NCBI GenBank assembly: GCA_963969595.1
Contig: OZ018409.1
Location: forward strand, 5,594,520 to 5,658,519
DNA: 64,000 nucleotides
Reading direction: 5' to 3'
Source of the DNA: Neckera pumila
Lineage: Eukaryota > Streptophyta > Bryopsida > Hypnales > Neckeraceae
Part shown: positions 45,728 through 57,838 of the stretch, in pieces
How positions within the stretch are numbered: the stretch's first letter is position 1
Layout: every line of letters begins with the position of its first letter
Notes under the pieces: generated by a model
What the model was told of the DNA's origin: nothing
Databases searched by the model: none
What the model saw: the letters and a program-made list of their open reading frames with translations, nothing else
Program-made: the position numbers and the translations under genes

Positions 45728-46600
45728 TTAGTGAAGCAGTGGCAATTTGTCGATGGTAGAACCATAATGTCCGCTTTCATGTAGGCACCACCTTGTACCA
45801 TCATAGATTCTCAAGGCTCTCTTCAAATCTACCAAAACGAAACAAACGCTTATCATGCTTGCTATTAATGCACGCAATCTACAACTAATACAGCATTTAC
45901 AATAAGGTAAGGACACCCAAAATTGCAACCCTAAAATCTTAGAAAAAGGGAAAGCATTGATTTAGAGGCTGTAGATTACCAAAAAAACTTGAAATCGGTT
46001 TTAAGTTAAGTCATCTCCGATAAAACTTCGAACCTTCCTAACTTCTGCACACTACGGCATCCCAAAAAGACATTCTCTGGAGCATCAGAATCATTTTTCA
46101 TTTGCTAACAAGTACATGTAAACTTTGGCATATCAAAATTTGACGAGTCTGATAATAGGAACTATGCTCACCGCTAAAAAGAGGCGGTTTTAGGTGTCCT
46201 ATCTTACTCAAGCCGCCCGTTCACCAGTGTACATGTGAGTTTAAATATGTTCGCTGGCTCTTAGTTGTTAACTCTGTCCTCCTCCAGGGTCACACCCACT
46301 TGTTATAGAAGTACCCCGTTTTTGCATGAAATCTCAGTCATGTGCCTTCAAAATGAAGCAAGATTATGTACATTGTAACTAAAGATTTACAAAAAATCTC
46401 AAAATAAAATCACAATAAATCCATAGTAAACTTACAGTAGGAGTCTTCACCTGAAACTCCGAAACTCCGCGAAATGTAGATTCCTCTTCGAGGTCGTTGG
46501 CAAATATTGATCGACTCCTCCTGAGACACGGGATATACATCAAGGGCGTCACATGGACTACCCATGAATATGTACACTGTACAGATGATCACCTACGTCG
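45728..46600 (-). other. Possible small gene or 3-prime exons, minus strand
   Basis: Two coding-like pieces lie downstream of the RPC4 stop on the same strand. 46565 to about 46438 reads 'MGSPCDALDVYPVSQEESIN' and on to 'ISRSFGVSGEDSY', ending at a good donor ('tact|gtaagt'). 45832 to 45728 follows 'ttttggtag' and reads 'DLKRALRIYDGTRWCLHESG' to 'LPLLH' and a stop. I do not recognise a family. The pieces could be one small two-exon gene or untranslated exons of RPC4. Confidence 0.3.
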
Positions 46601-46670
46601 AACCTGAGTTGCAGATGAAGGCGAGGACGAAGGCATGGGCACCCACTTAAATCACTCTAACCTTTAGGGT

Positions 46671-47705
46671 TTAGCTCTTGGTTCTCAAATCGGTTAAATC
46701 CGGCAACACATCCACAACATCAGGCGTGAGCACGACTCTCTGGTGCACTTCCCCTACAAAACTGCACTGCTTCGTTGTCGTATTCACCGCCGCCACTTCT
46801 TGTGCGAATGTGCACTCGGTCCCAGGTAACGCATCGAACACCACCTCTCCAACCTTGAACTTCACTGCACCACTTTCGTAAACCAAAAGCTTCCCCATCG
46901 CCCCTCCTTTCCCCAAATCCTCCAGTCTCGCCGACGACCTCGAGGGTTTCTTCTTCTCCTTCCCACTGGGATTCAAAGAGAGCGGCAATCCCTTCGGAAA
47001 CTGGAAAAAGAACAGCGTATCCTCATCCTTGGACTCAGTTAAGCCAAGCTCTTCCGCAGCCTCAAGCCCGTCCTCATTCTCATCCTGGATCTCGTCCTCT
47101 TCCCCAAACTCCTCCTCATCCAAACGGCGAGTATCAGCACCAACAATAGGCTTCCGCAGCGGCAGCGTCACAGGAAAATACTTCTCCTGGTCGAAAACCT
47201 CGAGGGTACTGCGTTCCCCTTTCTTGGGTAGTACGCCAAGAACGGCCTCCTCGTGCATAAATTCCTGCTTCTCCACTACTCGACTCCCCCTTTCACTATC
47301 ACGAACTCCTAGTGGACGCGAAATTTCACCGACACCCTTACCGACACCCCTGTTTTTGACTGTAGTCGAAGGGGAGGCATCCCCACTAAACCCAAAGGCG
47401 ACCTTGGACGTGCGTTGGAAGGGGCGATCCTTCCCGTGGCGCCCATCGCTATTCTCCCCCTGCTGCTGCTGCTGCTGTTGCAAGAGACGCTGAAGTTCCT
47501 TGGGAATGGTCGTTCCGAGAGTGTGTTCCTCGAGGGGAAGCTCGCTCTTGAGGGAAGCGGAGGACAGCTTCTTCAAGCGCCGTGTGGGGAGCTTCGGCTC
47601 GAATTTCGTCTTCTTCACGCCGCCGTGAGTGTAGGCCTCGGTGGAAGACGCAGTCGTGGATTGTTGCAACTTCTTGCCCTTCTCGGCGTCCGCGGGGTCG
47701 ACCAT
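46671..47705 (-). CDS. DNA-directed RNA polymerase III subunit RPC4 (RPC53/POLR3D homologue)
   Basis: A single open frame of 344 residues. RPC4 is a Pol III subunit that pairs with RPC5 in a TFIIF-like subcomplex acting in initiation and termination at tRNA, 5S and U6 genes. The C-terminal RPC4 domain (~240-335) is clear: 'TLFFFQFPKGLPL', 'MGKLLVYESGAVKFKVGEVV' and 'CTFAQEVAAVNTTTKQCSFV', then 'VLTPDVVDVL'. The N-terminal basic motif 'TKFEPKLPTRRLKK' (33-46) is also typical. The middle is low-complexity, with seven glutamines (~76-82) and an acidic run. Start is the ATG at 47705; a longer frame has only TTG. An acceptor-like 'cctcacag' ends at 47760, so an upstream leader intron is likely. 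A telo-box-like 'aaccctaaa' follows the stop. Length is within the family range. Confidence 0.9.
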   Translation of the reverse strand: MVDPADAEKGKKLQQSTTASSTEAYTHGGVKKTKFEPKLPTRRLKKLSSASLKSELPLEEHTLGTTIPKELQRLLQQQQQQQGENSDGRHGKDRPFQRTSKVAFGFSGDASPSTTVKNRGVGKGVGEISRPLGVRDSERGSRVVEKQEFMHEEAVLGVLPKKGERSTLEVFDQEKYFPVTLPLRKPIVGADTRRLDEEEFGEEDEIQDENEDGLEAAEELGLTESKDEDTLFFFQFPKGLPLSLNPSGKEKKKPSRSSARLEDLGKGGAMGKLLVYESGAVKFKVGEVVFDALPGTECTFAQEVAAVNTTTKQCSFVGEVHQRVVLTPDVVDVLPDLTDLRTKS

Positions 47706-48200
47706 GGTGCAAGCTCCGTCTCTTGCAAGCTCTGCCAAACCCCAAGAAGCGTTTCTACCCTGTGAGGAAAATAATCTACAGTTAAGTTTACAGGTTCCAG
47801 AATCCAGAGAGGATTGTGAAGCTGCGGGAGAATAATATGTTGTCGAGAACTGAAAATATAGCGCGGCGGTGGTACCGGGATCCCGCAAAATGGGAGAGGC
47901 TTCTTCTCACAGCGATCGAGGCAGAGAACGTTGGAGTCGGAGACACACGGATACCGCGGGTGGCGATGCGAAATTGGTTCAGTCACATCAAGCCTGATGA
48001 TTGGGTTCAGTGTTGGGGAAAATCCGGCAACTACTGTAGTTCAAAGTTAGCCAGTGCACTTGGAAAAAAATCCGGTTGCATTTGAAAAACCAGTGATAAG
48101 ATCTATAAAATTCCAATGAGTAATAAATTGAAAAAACAAGGGAAGTTGGTACTTGAAAAATTGGTTCAATATGGGATTTTAATAGAAAATGGCTAATAAA
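47706..48200 (-). other. Upstream region of RPC4
   Basis: GC-rich relative to the flanks up to about 48010. Probably holds the first exon, leader intron and promoter. The exact start of transcription cannot be read. Confidence 0.45.
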
Positions 48201-49674
48201 GCTCAAAAAATACATTAGGAAAAAATTGAACCTACTAAGAGGTCGCATCATAAGGGGTAATGCAAAAACTTGGGTGGGAAAGAGCCTTCACAACTCACTA
48301 ATTGGGTCAAGATTTGCAAGATGGGCTCAAATGTTTGTCATGATTACCCAACCCATCTCCATGATCTCTATTACTCAATCCCCCTGCACGATCTCATTTC
48401 CATTACCTAATCCATTTCCGCAATTTCTTGGCTTAGTCATAGAAGATGGCTAGCACACGCCTCTCACAAATTTTCACACGCCAAATGGTCACTATCAACT
48501 TTTATAGTAGTCCTATGTGGTGGTTGTAATGAGGATGTGGACGACCTCATGATCTTGAACACTAATTGGGTTTATACAAAAAATCAAACAAGCTCAACCT
48601 TTTAATGTATATCTTAGAGCATCACCAATTTTGGAAATGAATATTTGACTTCACATTTTGATAGCACACATTTGATTTGGATGACTTTGGTGGTGAAGAA
48701 TGTTGAATGTGATCCAATGCAAAACCATGTAGAAGGCTTGTTTACACATCGTAAGTGGAAGGAAAGTGATGAAGTGATATCTTTCACTTGTGTTCATATT
48801 ACTTTTTTTTAAAAGCTTGTGTAGGCTCTATTCACTTTATAATTTTGATTTTTTGCATAAAACCTTTAGGATGCTAATCATCTTAATTACACGTGAAGCT
48901 TGTTTTATGTTGGTCATTATAATCAATTATAAGATCTTTTTTAGCTTTAATGTTGAAGCCAGCAACTAATACATATATATTTTAAGGAGCATACCAAAAA
49001 GATTAACTAAATTTTCTTTGATTGTTTAGATTGATACCTACACAATAACATTAAGTCATTTAACTTCAAATAGTGAGATGAAAGTTGTGAAGAGTTCTAT
49101 TTTGCATACAATGAAGGTAGAAAAATCATGTGTAGTCATTTTGTGAACTCAATTTCAAATTTTTCAAGTAAAAACAAAAAACATAGTATATATATACATC
49201 ATAGTACTACCAAAACTACAATGACCTTTGTAATATCACATTTTCAAACAATGTGATATTACAAAATATAATAGCTGTTAGTGATATTAAAGAAGATCAA
49301 TAGAGTGACATTAGAGAGGTAGCATTTTGATGGCTTCTTGGCTTTACACTTCATTGAACTTCCACAATTTTATGATTTTGTAAGTTTTGAACTATTATGA
49401 TTTCAATATTCTATTGTTATTACCAAATGATTTGAATTTTTTTGTTGAATTGAAGCAATATTGGACTCTACAATAATTTGTATATCCATAAAGTCTTTGA
49501 AATTTGCAAATTTGTCATTTCAATTCTTTGATTTTGGTCACCATTGTTATGATGGAAGATTTTTATCAAGTGGTGGTGTTCAAATATTCAATTGAGCTCA
49601 ACAATGCCTTCAAGGTACACAATTTTCTTTACATTTATTTTGAGCAAATTTGACTTCAAGTATAGATTGGTGAT
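48201..49674. other. AT-rich intergenic stretch
   Basis: Includes 'cttagagcatcaccaatttt' at about 48613, a GAGCATC-type MITE end without a recognised partner. 'actaccaaaactacaatgac' followed by an inverted 'tgatattaca' pair near 49200-49270 resembles the 3-prime border of the 40388-40960 family. No gene. Confidence 0.4.
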
Positions 49675-50175
49675 TTAACTCCTAAAGGACTGTTGTCCCT
49701 TCCGGGGACAAATGAGATTTCAGGCAGGTACCTATGGGCTGAATTCTTGTCCTAATTTTTTGAAACTTTTTTTGAAGATAGAAAAAATTGATAAGCTTTG
49801 TGCGAATATAATTGTTTATTCAATCAGTGCTTGAGAACAAAAGTTACGCCCAAATAAGCTCAAAACAAGAGAGAAGGGGCAGCAAAAAAAGTTTACAAAA
49901 ATTGGAATTTTTTTTTGAGTTCTTTTTTCCAATAGATTATATTTTTGTCTACATGTAAAGCTTTGATTCATTCCATTTGGATTTGCTATGAGAAAGTTAT
50001 AGACAATCTTATATTTCGGGCAATTAGAACATCTTCTTGAAAAAATAACTTGTAGGGTTCATTTCTGAATGCATTTTTTAATAGTTTTTCCAAAAAAAAA
50101 GTTCTACATGGTTTAGTTTTTTTTCTAGAAAAATCTCACCATTAGAAATAGTGCAATTTAATTTCATATAAAAGA
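49675..50175 (+). repeat. TTAA-family element, 5-prime half (subfamily A)
   Basis: Starts TTAACTCCTAAAGGACTG with the hairpin 'gtcccttccggggac' and 'ggtacctatgggctg'. Ends abruptly after 'accattagaaatagtgcaat', where the full copies continue for about 400 bp more. Confidence 0.75.
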
Positions 50176-50570
50176 TGTTAACTCCTAACTGCTTGAGCAA
50201 CCAAATATGGTCGCTCCAAAATTTCAGGCTCGTTTGGGCATGGGCAGTTAAATTCCTTTGACTGGTTCATATTTGTTTACATGCTGTATTGAAGGTTAAC
50301 TATTGGAAAATTTTATTTTTCACTAAAAAAGGAAAATAATTGATTTTTGAGAGGTCCTCAAAAATATATATGTATCATTAGTGGAATGGTAAAGCTTGCC
50401 AATTTTACTTGATTTCCCAGCTTTGACCAAAGCTTGCCAATCTCACTTGATTTGAGATCTAAAAAGTTGTACTTATCTATTTTCTTTGAAAATGGTCCTA
50501 GTGGAAAGGATTAAGTGTTTTCATAATTTTCACCATTGAAAATTTAAACATGCAAGTGTTGATTTGGAGT

Positions 50571-51354
50571 TACAGTAGAACTCGGGGGGTGCACTTAGTG
50601 TATCTAATCCAAACAACGTGCGAACAAAACTTTGTACCCCCTATATTATATCCTAAAATTTAAATAAATGAAAACAAAAAAAATATGAATATATTCTCCT
50701 AATTTGAAAGTTTATGTTTTGAATTATTGATATTTTTATTTGCTAATGATAATTAGTTACAAATTTTTGAAGTAAATAGATACACTGCAGAACTGAAAAA
50801 TAACTTTCACACCCCTATATTATATCCTCAAAAATTGTCTAAAAAATGAACAAAAAAATCCTAAAAATAATTCTCTATTGAAAGCTCATTTTGAGTTGAA
50901 TATTGATGCAATAGTCATCTAAATGTGTTCTCTATAAATATTTGAGTTGAAAAATATGCCATTTTAGGTTCATTTTCAACCTCTTCTAGAAATCATTCTA
51001 TATTTCATTTGAATTGGAAATTTTGGCAATAGAAACCTATAGTCATTACCAAACAATGCTCAAAATTTTAGGTTGAAATTATAGTTTATTAGAAACCACT
51101 TGTTCGCACGTGGTTTGTAGTAATAGAACCAAGTGCCCTTCCCGAGCAGTAGAACCTCTCTTAGTGCATAGTCTGGGGATTATGCACTAAGAGAGGTTTA
51201 TGCAATTGGAGAGGTTTTGTACAAAACTCTGCCTAACATGGCCTCTCACTATAGGGCCTCCAACTATTGTTTACAAATTAATGCTTCAAAGTATAACCTC
51301 TCTTACTGTATATTTTGCACTAAGAGAGTATGCACTAAGAGAGGTTCTATTGTA
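50571..51354. mobile_element. Emigrant/pogo-like MITE split by a later insertion
   Basis: Terminal TA-CAGTAGAACC at 50571 (resuming at 51147) and GGTTCTATTG-TA at 51354. CAGTARAACCTCT ends with TA duplications are known for Emigrant-type MITEs of the Tc1/mariner-pogo group. The inner ends repeat 'ctcttagtgcata' in both orientations. Without the insertion the element would be about 220 bp. Confidence 0.7.
50582..51146. mobile_element. Mutator-like MITE, copy A, with 9-bp target duplication
   Basis: Flanked by 'cagtagaac' on both sides (50573-50581 and 51147-51155). The ends 'tcggggggtgcactt' and 'aagtgcccttcccgag' are imperfect inverted repeats. The interior has two 'cccctatattatatcct' blocks in direct order. 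An inverted relative is at 59571-60132. Duplications of 9 bp are typical of the Mutator superfamily. Confidence 0.75.
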
Positions 51355-51797
51355 TTTACAATTTCTATTTATCAAATGAAAATTGTCTTTCAACAACTAC
51401 AAGGTGGGTTGTGTAATGAGTTTTTCTTTTTTTTTGAAACCCAGAGTTTATTCCAAGAAGACCAAGGACAAACGGCGGACAATCGAGGGCAGAGCCCTGG
51501 AGGATTGTGTAATGAGTTTGATAGCTATTCATTTGAACTTAAGTTTTTTAGAAGTGCATTCTAATGTGCTAACGGAATTTCAAATTTTTCATGTCACATT
51601 CAACTCCAAAAAACTCTTATATGCAAATTTCTCAAACATTGTGGGGAGGGGCAACATATTAAAAATAGGATATTTAAATTTCTCTTGTTATAATCTCACA
51701 ACTCCTATGCAATTTTACACTCAAAATTGGTAAGCACACTAATAAGCAAGCTCTCTAAATATCTATACAATTCGATTTTGAAAAACAAACAATTTGC

Positions 51798-52694
51798 TTA
51801 ACCCCTAAAGGACAAACATGCGTTTTCTGTCTGTATAGAATTTTTAGGCAGGTACGTACAACTAGAGATTTCTATATTTTTGGTTGAAATTTTAATAGAA
51901 GGTGGGGGTGAGGAATATCTTTCAGATGCACCAAATTTTATGACATTTGAAAATACGATTCAATAGTTATGGCCTAATATGTTACCTTTTTTTGTAACTG
52001 GGCAATCCGGGCAAATAAAAAAAAATCACTTTTTTCCAAAACAAAAACTTGAAATTAGTTTTCTAGAGTTATATATAGGTAAAAAGCTTTGAATCATCCC
52101 ATTTTGATCAATGAGTCAAAAGTTATGAAGCTTTTAAGTTTTGAAGTCCTTTATCTTACTCAATATTTCAGTATTTTTTGAAAAAAACAAAATCTTAGGA
52201 TGTAGATTATTTACTACAACATTTCCACCATTGGGATTAGCATTTTTTAATTCTACAAATAAATTCTTGACAATTTTATATTTTGAATCATTCTCTACTA
52301 CTATCTACTTACTATTTTTTTCCTGTATGTTGTACAATTCCAAATGAAGTGAAAATTTGCAAGCATGTAGCCAACTTGTCTAGGAAAAAGAATCCAAAGA
52401 AGAACCATCATTTTGGACATTTTTTCATCGAAAAGTGAGCTTGTGAAGTGCTGCTGCCCTATTTTTCGCCCAAAAAAGTGGTTTTAGTGAATTTGAATGC
52501 TTATATCTTGAATGCAATCCGTGCGGTGGAAATTTCTGAAATTTTTAATATGTGTTCTCAAGTCACCATACTACAAGATCCTACGATTACATGTGTCAAG
52601 AAAAGTCTTTTTTCAAAAATTGGATACTTGTACTAAAAATGGCAATTTTTGAACGTTTTTGGTGGAAACATAGTCATGGAACTTTAGGGGTTAA
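51798..52694 (+). repeat. TTAA-bounded element, full copy
   Basis: TTAACCCCTAAAGGAC at the left and 'ggaactttaggggttaa' at the right; TTAA exact at both. Interior as in 35310-36261, opposite orientation. Confidence 0.85.
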
Positions 52695-52771
52695 TTGGAG
52701 ATAATTATAAACTCATGCTCTTTTTCCAAAGGAAAAATACACATAGAAAGGCTTAGGCACTTAGGGGTTAA

Positions 52772-53200
52772 TATTTTAGATTTTCCTTCTATCTTGTACC
52801 TACTTCTACTTAACAATTTTTTTAATAATGAAAATTGAGTGTTTTTTAATCTTTTCTTTTTTTGCTAGACTCTAGTTGAATTCTCCACTATAAAGATTTA
52901 AGACATAAGGTATTTGTAGTGCAAAATTTAAAGTTAAAAATTTTCAAAGTCAAAAAATTTAGTCCCACAATGTGCTGAAAAACTTGTTTTTTTCACTTTA
53001 AATGTAGATATCTTGCAATCTATGCGGTCAAAAAGTTTGAAATTTTTTCTACACATTTTCATACTAGTAAGGGTATTAAGATCCTATGGTTAGATGTGCA
53101 AAAAAAACTATTTTCAAAGTTTATTAACTTTTTGCTATAGAAATGGCAATTTTGAGTGTGTTCTTTTGCAGAACATAGGCCTTGGGCCTTTACAAGTTAA
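52772..53200 (+). repeat. TTAA-family element, 3-prime half
   Basis: Begins within the interior at 'atattttagattttccttct' (as at 1369) and ends 'cctttacaagttaa'. A stray 'ttaggggttaa' end sits just before it (52760-52771), suggesting an internal deletion or a nested insertion. Confidence 0.65.
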
Positions 53201-53204
53201 AGAT

Positions 53205-53540
53205 TGAGCTTTATTTGAGCAGTTTGAGCTTTATTTGAACAATTTGAATGTCATTTGAGCTACAAACTAATTTAATTTCAATAGTTTGACCTAGTTAAAG
53301 CTTGATTTCAATAATTTGACCTAATTTGAGTAATTTGAGTTTCATATGATCTAATCTGAGCAATTTGAGCTTTATTTGATCTAATTTGAGCAATTTAAAA
53401 CTTTTTATATTAAGGTTTTAATAATTTTTATTTGAAGTTTTATTGAGATTATTACTTTGCATTCTAATATATGAAAATTTTATGAAAATATAATATGGTG
53501 AATGCGTAGCATAGCTAGTGCCAACTGCTAGTGTTAAATT
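53205..53540. repeat. Degenerate 'atttgagcaatttgagc' tandem region and CTAGT-type end
   Basis: 53205-53395 consists of irregular 16-25 bp units around 'tttgagca/tttgacct'. 53400-53540 then ends 'gaatgcgtagcatagctagtgcc' plus 'aactgctagt', the same terminal motif as the 40388/60245 family. Confidence 0.5.
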
Positions 53541-53827
53541 AAATACATATGTCATTGAAGGTTTATTGAAAAGAGAAGAAAATGAAAAAAAAATTTAAAT
53601 TTGTCCAAAATAAGAATTTGGAAATGGTTCCTATTATAATTACCTCCAAATTAAGGACCTCTTTGTAGTGACAAACTAAACCATTAATAGTGAAATAGAG
53701 AGCCTATCAAATATATTTGAAGTTCATTGTCAGCTAGTTTGACTTTTGCAAAATTAGGCAGGACATCATAATCAGAGTACAACAGGGCAACAAACTACAG
53801 TATGTGTACTTGACAATTGAAATAAAT

Positions 53828-54764
53828 TAACCCCTAAAGGACCAAATATTCAAATAGTGTTTTTTGGCAATATAGCAATTTTGAGCAGTTCATTATAAAT
53901 AGAAATTTTAACTTTTTTTTCTTTAAAAATTTCACACAATGTGTGCCCAAGGAGTATCTTTAAGGCCCAACAATTTTCAAAACTTTTGATTACATGATTA
54001 AACAATTATTGGATGATATGTCATTTTCAATAATTGGCAAGCAACTCAAAAAATTTCTAAAAAATCTCTTCAAAAAAGAATCAAAATTATAATTGTTCTT
54101 TTAGATTTATATAGACGGGTAAAGCTTTGAATTATTCCATTTTGATTTATGAGATGAAAATTATGAGGTGTATAAGTTTGCGGGTAGTTATGGATTTCCT
54201 ATTCTAAAATAAACTTTGAAGTCCTTTATCTAATTCAATTTTTAATATTTAAAAAGCAATAAAAGCATAGGATGTGTATTGTTTGTTACAACATTACAAT
54301 CGTTTAAACTGACATTTTCAATTCCATAATTAAATTCTTAACAATTTAGTGTTTTAAATCATTCTTTACTTCTTTCTATAGCCTAATATTTCCTACATGT
54401 TTGTAGAATTCCAAATGATCTGAAAATTTTCAAGGATGTATCCGCCTTGCTTTGAAGAATGAATCCAAGGAGTAACTACCATTTTGGACATTTTTTCATT
54501 TAAATGTGACCTTGTGAAGTGCAGCTACCTAGTTTTTGTAAGGCCCCCCAAAGGATTTTTGTTAATTCAAATGCTAATATCTTGCAATCTACAAGGTGAA
54601 AGATTTGAAATTTTTTCTAAATATTCTCAAACAAGCTTACTACAAGATCATATGGTTTCATATGTCCAAAAATGTTTTTTTTTCTAAAATTTGGTACTTA
54701 CACTAGAAATGGCAATTTTGGAGCGTTTCAAGTGAAAATATAGTCTCCGACCTTGAAGTGTTAA
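53828..54764 (+). repeat. TTAA-bounded element, full copy (subfamily B)
   Basis: TTAACCCCTAAAGGACC to 'ccttgaagtgttaa', TTAA exact at both ends. Interior as at 38043. Confidence 0.85.
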
Positions 54765-54774
54765 GTCCAAGTAA

Positions 54775-55420
54775 GCCAAGTTAAGTGGCTTTAGAAGCTT
54801 GTTGCCAAAGGCAACTAGCTTCAATAGCTACTTATTTAATTTTATAAGTTAGAAGATGAGAAGAAAGCTTTTTATGCAAGTGGGATAATAGTAGTTAAAA
54901 CAATCCATGTGGAATATGTAAATTAGGATTAATAGAAGCTCAACCGCTCATAGTTAAGTAGGAATTGTGTTCAAATTTAAACCTCATATAGGCATAGTCA
55001 AACAATGGTTTTCAAAAGACTTTGAACTAAGCTAATGTGGGAAATCAAACTAATATTTACCTCCAAAAATCCATTTGAAATTTTGAGACTCCAAGTAAAA
55101 GTTATGGACTAATTTCAAAGAGGGGTTGGAAGGGACATTTTTTTAAACATTTTCAAACATGTTCCTTTAGATTTTTGGAGATAAAATGAAAATTGATTCC
55201 ACACATTGATTTAGCTCAAAGGTTTTTGAAAATAAGTTATTCTACTATGCCAAAATGAGGTTTGAAATTCAACTTTGAACACAATTCTTGCATTTGACAA
55301 TGTATGGTCTATCTTCAAATTATCCCATAGCTTTTGAAGATTCATGATAGAAAATTGACTTTTCTATAAAACCAACCTCTTCAACCTTCATTTCCACCAA
55401 AAGTCAATGAAGTAAGTTTT
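54775..55420. repeat. Foldback element, copy 3
   Basis: Starts with the 'ggctttagaagc' hairpin, continues 'catgtggaatatg', and has the arm border 'aacctcatataggcatagt'. Mirror-like right arm 'ttctactatgccaaaatgag' at about 55239. Arms are more eroded than in copies 1 and 2. Confidence 0.65.
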
Positions 55421-55444
55421 TTTCAAATGTTGCCATCAAAAGAA

Positions 55445-55655
55445 GTATCCAATAATGAAGGTTAAGGTCCATCAAAGTACCTTAACCTTGATTATTGAAT
55501 ACCTTGTACTCAGATTTTGAGCCATTGACAAGTATTCAACATCGCAACATGAGATGAGCAGGAATAGGAAGAAATCTAATCTTTAAGTAAAAAGTTGTAA
55601 TTTGTAGGGTCCTTGGAGGGTTGTGGAGCGGACCTCTAGAGACCTCAATTTTTTT
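55445..55655. repeat. Fragment of the 'GCCTCCAGAGGGC' terminal-repeat family
   Basis: Parallel to 1795-2030 ('aaggtccatcaaagtacctt', 'gagccattgacaagtattca', then 'ggttgtggagcggacctcta'). It directly follows the foldback copy, as 1795-2030 follows an element run at the start of the window. Confidence 0.5.
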
Positions 55656-57838
55656 ACAAATAATTCTTAGTTTCTTGTTAAAGTTAGTAGTGATTTTAAT
55701 TTTTCTTTCATGAACTTTCCACTTTATAAATTCTTAAAAGATAAATAGCAAAGTTTTCTTGGTTACGTTCTTTTTTGTGTATTTTGAATTCCTTTTCCAG
55801 ATGATGGCAAAAATGTACTTACTAACAATCTATGGAATGTATGTGTATTTTCTAAAAATGTTGAAAGATAATAATTCATCTTTGGAAAGGATTAGAAAAA
55901 AATTACTTTTTGAGGTTCAAGCACATTAGGTTCACAATGAGTGGGATTTTTCACTCCAAAATCTTGGGAGGACTTATTTGAACAAGTTAACAAAAGGATT
56001 CTATAGTTGAATTGTGAAAAATAAATTAAAATGAAGATTTTAGCCTTGCTTTGGATACTAGGTCTTTGAAGTAGTTTTGGACCACAATACCTCTAAAGGT
56101 CCAAGGCCTTTTTTGAGCTTTTAGAAATTTGCTCTAAATTGAATAAAAAATCACTATTTTGATATATTGTATCTATATTTTATATTTTTAACCATACTAA
56201 TTCAAACTAGACATGCTAGAGATCACATAGGAAAAATAAACAAAACTTACAAAATCACTTACGGGTTGAAAGATTATAATGTTTGATAATGGGTGTTAAA
56301 AAATGTGAAAAAGATTTGAAGTCTTTCAATCTTCTTTTCACATGTCAAATCTAAAAAATAGGCCACCAAAAAAATATGAGGTTAAAGGACATAACATGCA
56401 TAACCCCAATCAATTTATGGCTTCTCAAAATCTCTTCTACAATTTTCTTAAATGAATTCTAATGTGAATTTTTCTCCTAAATCTAGTGTATTCACTGTGA
56501 GGTTTATTTCCAAGAGCCTTCAACACTATACAAAGTCAAGATAGCAAGGGACATTCTTGCACAAAATCTTGAATAGAAAAATCATAATCAATCATTTTCT
56601 AGGGGGTCACCCCTTATACATTTAGATATCACGTGCAATACTAGGATATTTAATTGGAGGATATATTTATGTATTTACAAGTATGTTTTTGGTTCTTATT
56701 TTTTAAATAAAAAGCTATTGGTGTGTATTTTTCAACACCCTATTTTTTTTGTAAATGGTTAAAGAGAGTAATTTTTGGCACCCTATTTTTATTTAACATT
56801 GTAGAGTTACAAAATACCAAGAAGAATAAGATGGCATTGCAAAACTAAGTATATGAGTAACAAGCATGGCATAGCATTCAAATTGCTATTGGATAGATTA
56901 TGTAATAGAAATTACATACCATTGAACGGGCCATTGAAAACACAACCAATGAGTGAAGAATACCATTGACAACAATATCTACTCTAGAATACAAAACCAA
57001 TGAATCGCGACATAAATTCTATAGTAGTATGATTCCAAGGAAGAAGACCACATCTGAATACCCGATAGCAAATATACAAAAATGTCTCGATTAGAATTTC
57101 AATAGTTAAAATTAGAATTGAAATTTGAATAGTTCATATTTCAATAGTTCAATTTGAATAGTTCATATTTCAATAGTTCAATTTGAATAGTTCAATTTGA
57201 ATACGGAACTATTCAAATTTGAAAAATACAAAATTTAGAATTTAAATAGCTAAAAACTTAGAAGTCAAATGTTGAAGAAATTGGACCAAAATCGTTTACA
57301 ACTTTTCAATCAGATATTCTATAACTCAAAATTTGTATTATTCAAAATTTTGAACTATTTTGATTCAAAACTTAAAATTCTAATCAAATTCAAAATTCAA
57401 ATGTGAATATTCTAAAAGTGCTCTTAGAAAAGTCATAATATAAAATAAAGTTACCAAAATTTATTAGACTTGTTGTATTAGATTTTAAAATGTAAATATG
57501 AATTTAATCAAAATTTTAAGATATAGTTTTGATTAAATTAAATGCCATCGGAAATTGAATTAAAATTGAATTAAAATTTTTACTCTAACTAAATTCGAAT
57601 TGAGTAAAATTTGAATTAGATTTTGAAAATGATTAGAATCCAAAATCTGATTCAAATAATTTGATTGCAATTCAACCTCTACATTCAAATTTTGAAGAAA
57701 ATTCTAAGAAGATTCCTAAGAATTTCCAAAAATTCCAAAAAATTCTAAAAAGATTTCAATGATTCTAAAAAGATTCTTAAAGGTTTTGAAGATTCCAAAA
57801 GAAAATCTTTAAGAAAATAAAATTCACAATGCACACTA
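55656..57838. other. AT-rich intergenic stretch with short tandem repeats
   Basis: No gene. 57100-57215 holds about three units of 'tcatatttcaatagttcaat' with 'ttgaatagt'. 57680-57800 is rich in 'aattccaaaa/gattctaaaa' words. Confidence 0.45.

Noticed and set aside
47029..47493. 154-residue serine-rich frame on the + strand
   Set aside because: Exactly antisense to RPC4 exon; the composition is the mirror of its acidic and basic runs.
47706..47888. N-terminal extension of RPC4 to 405 residues
   Set aside because: It starts at TTG, crosses a likely splice acceptor ending at 47760, and has no resemblance to the family.
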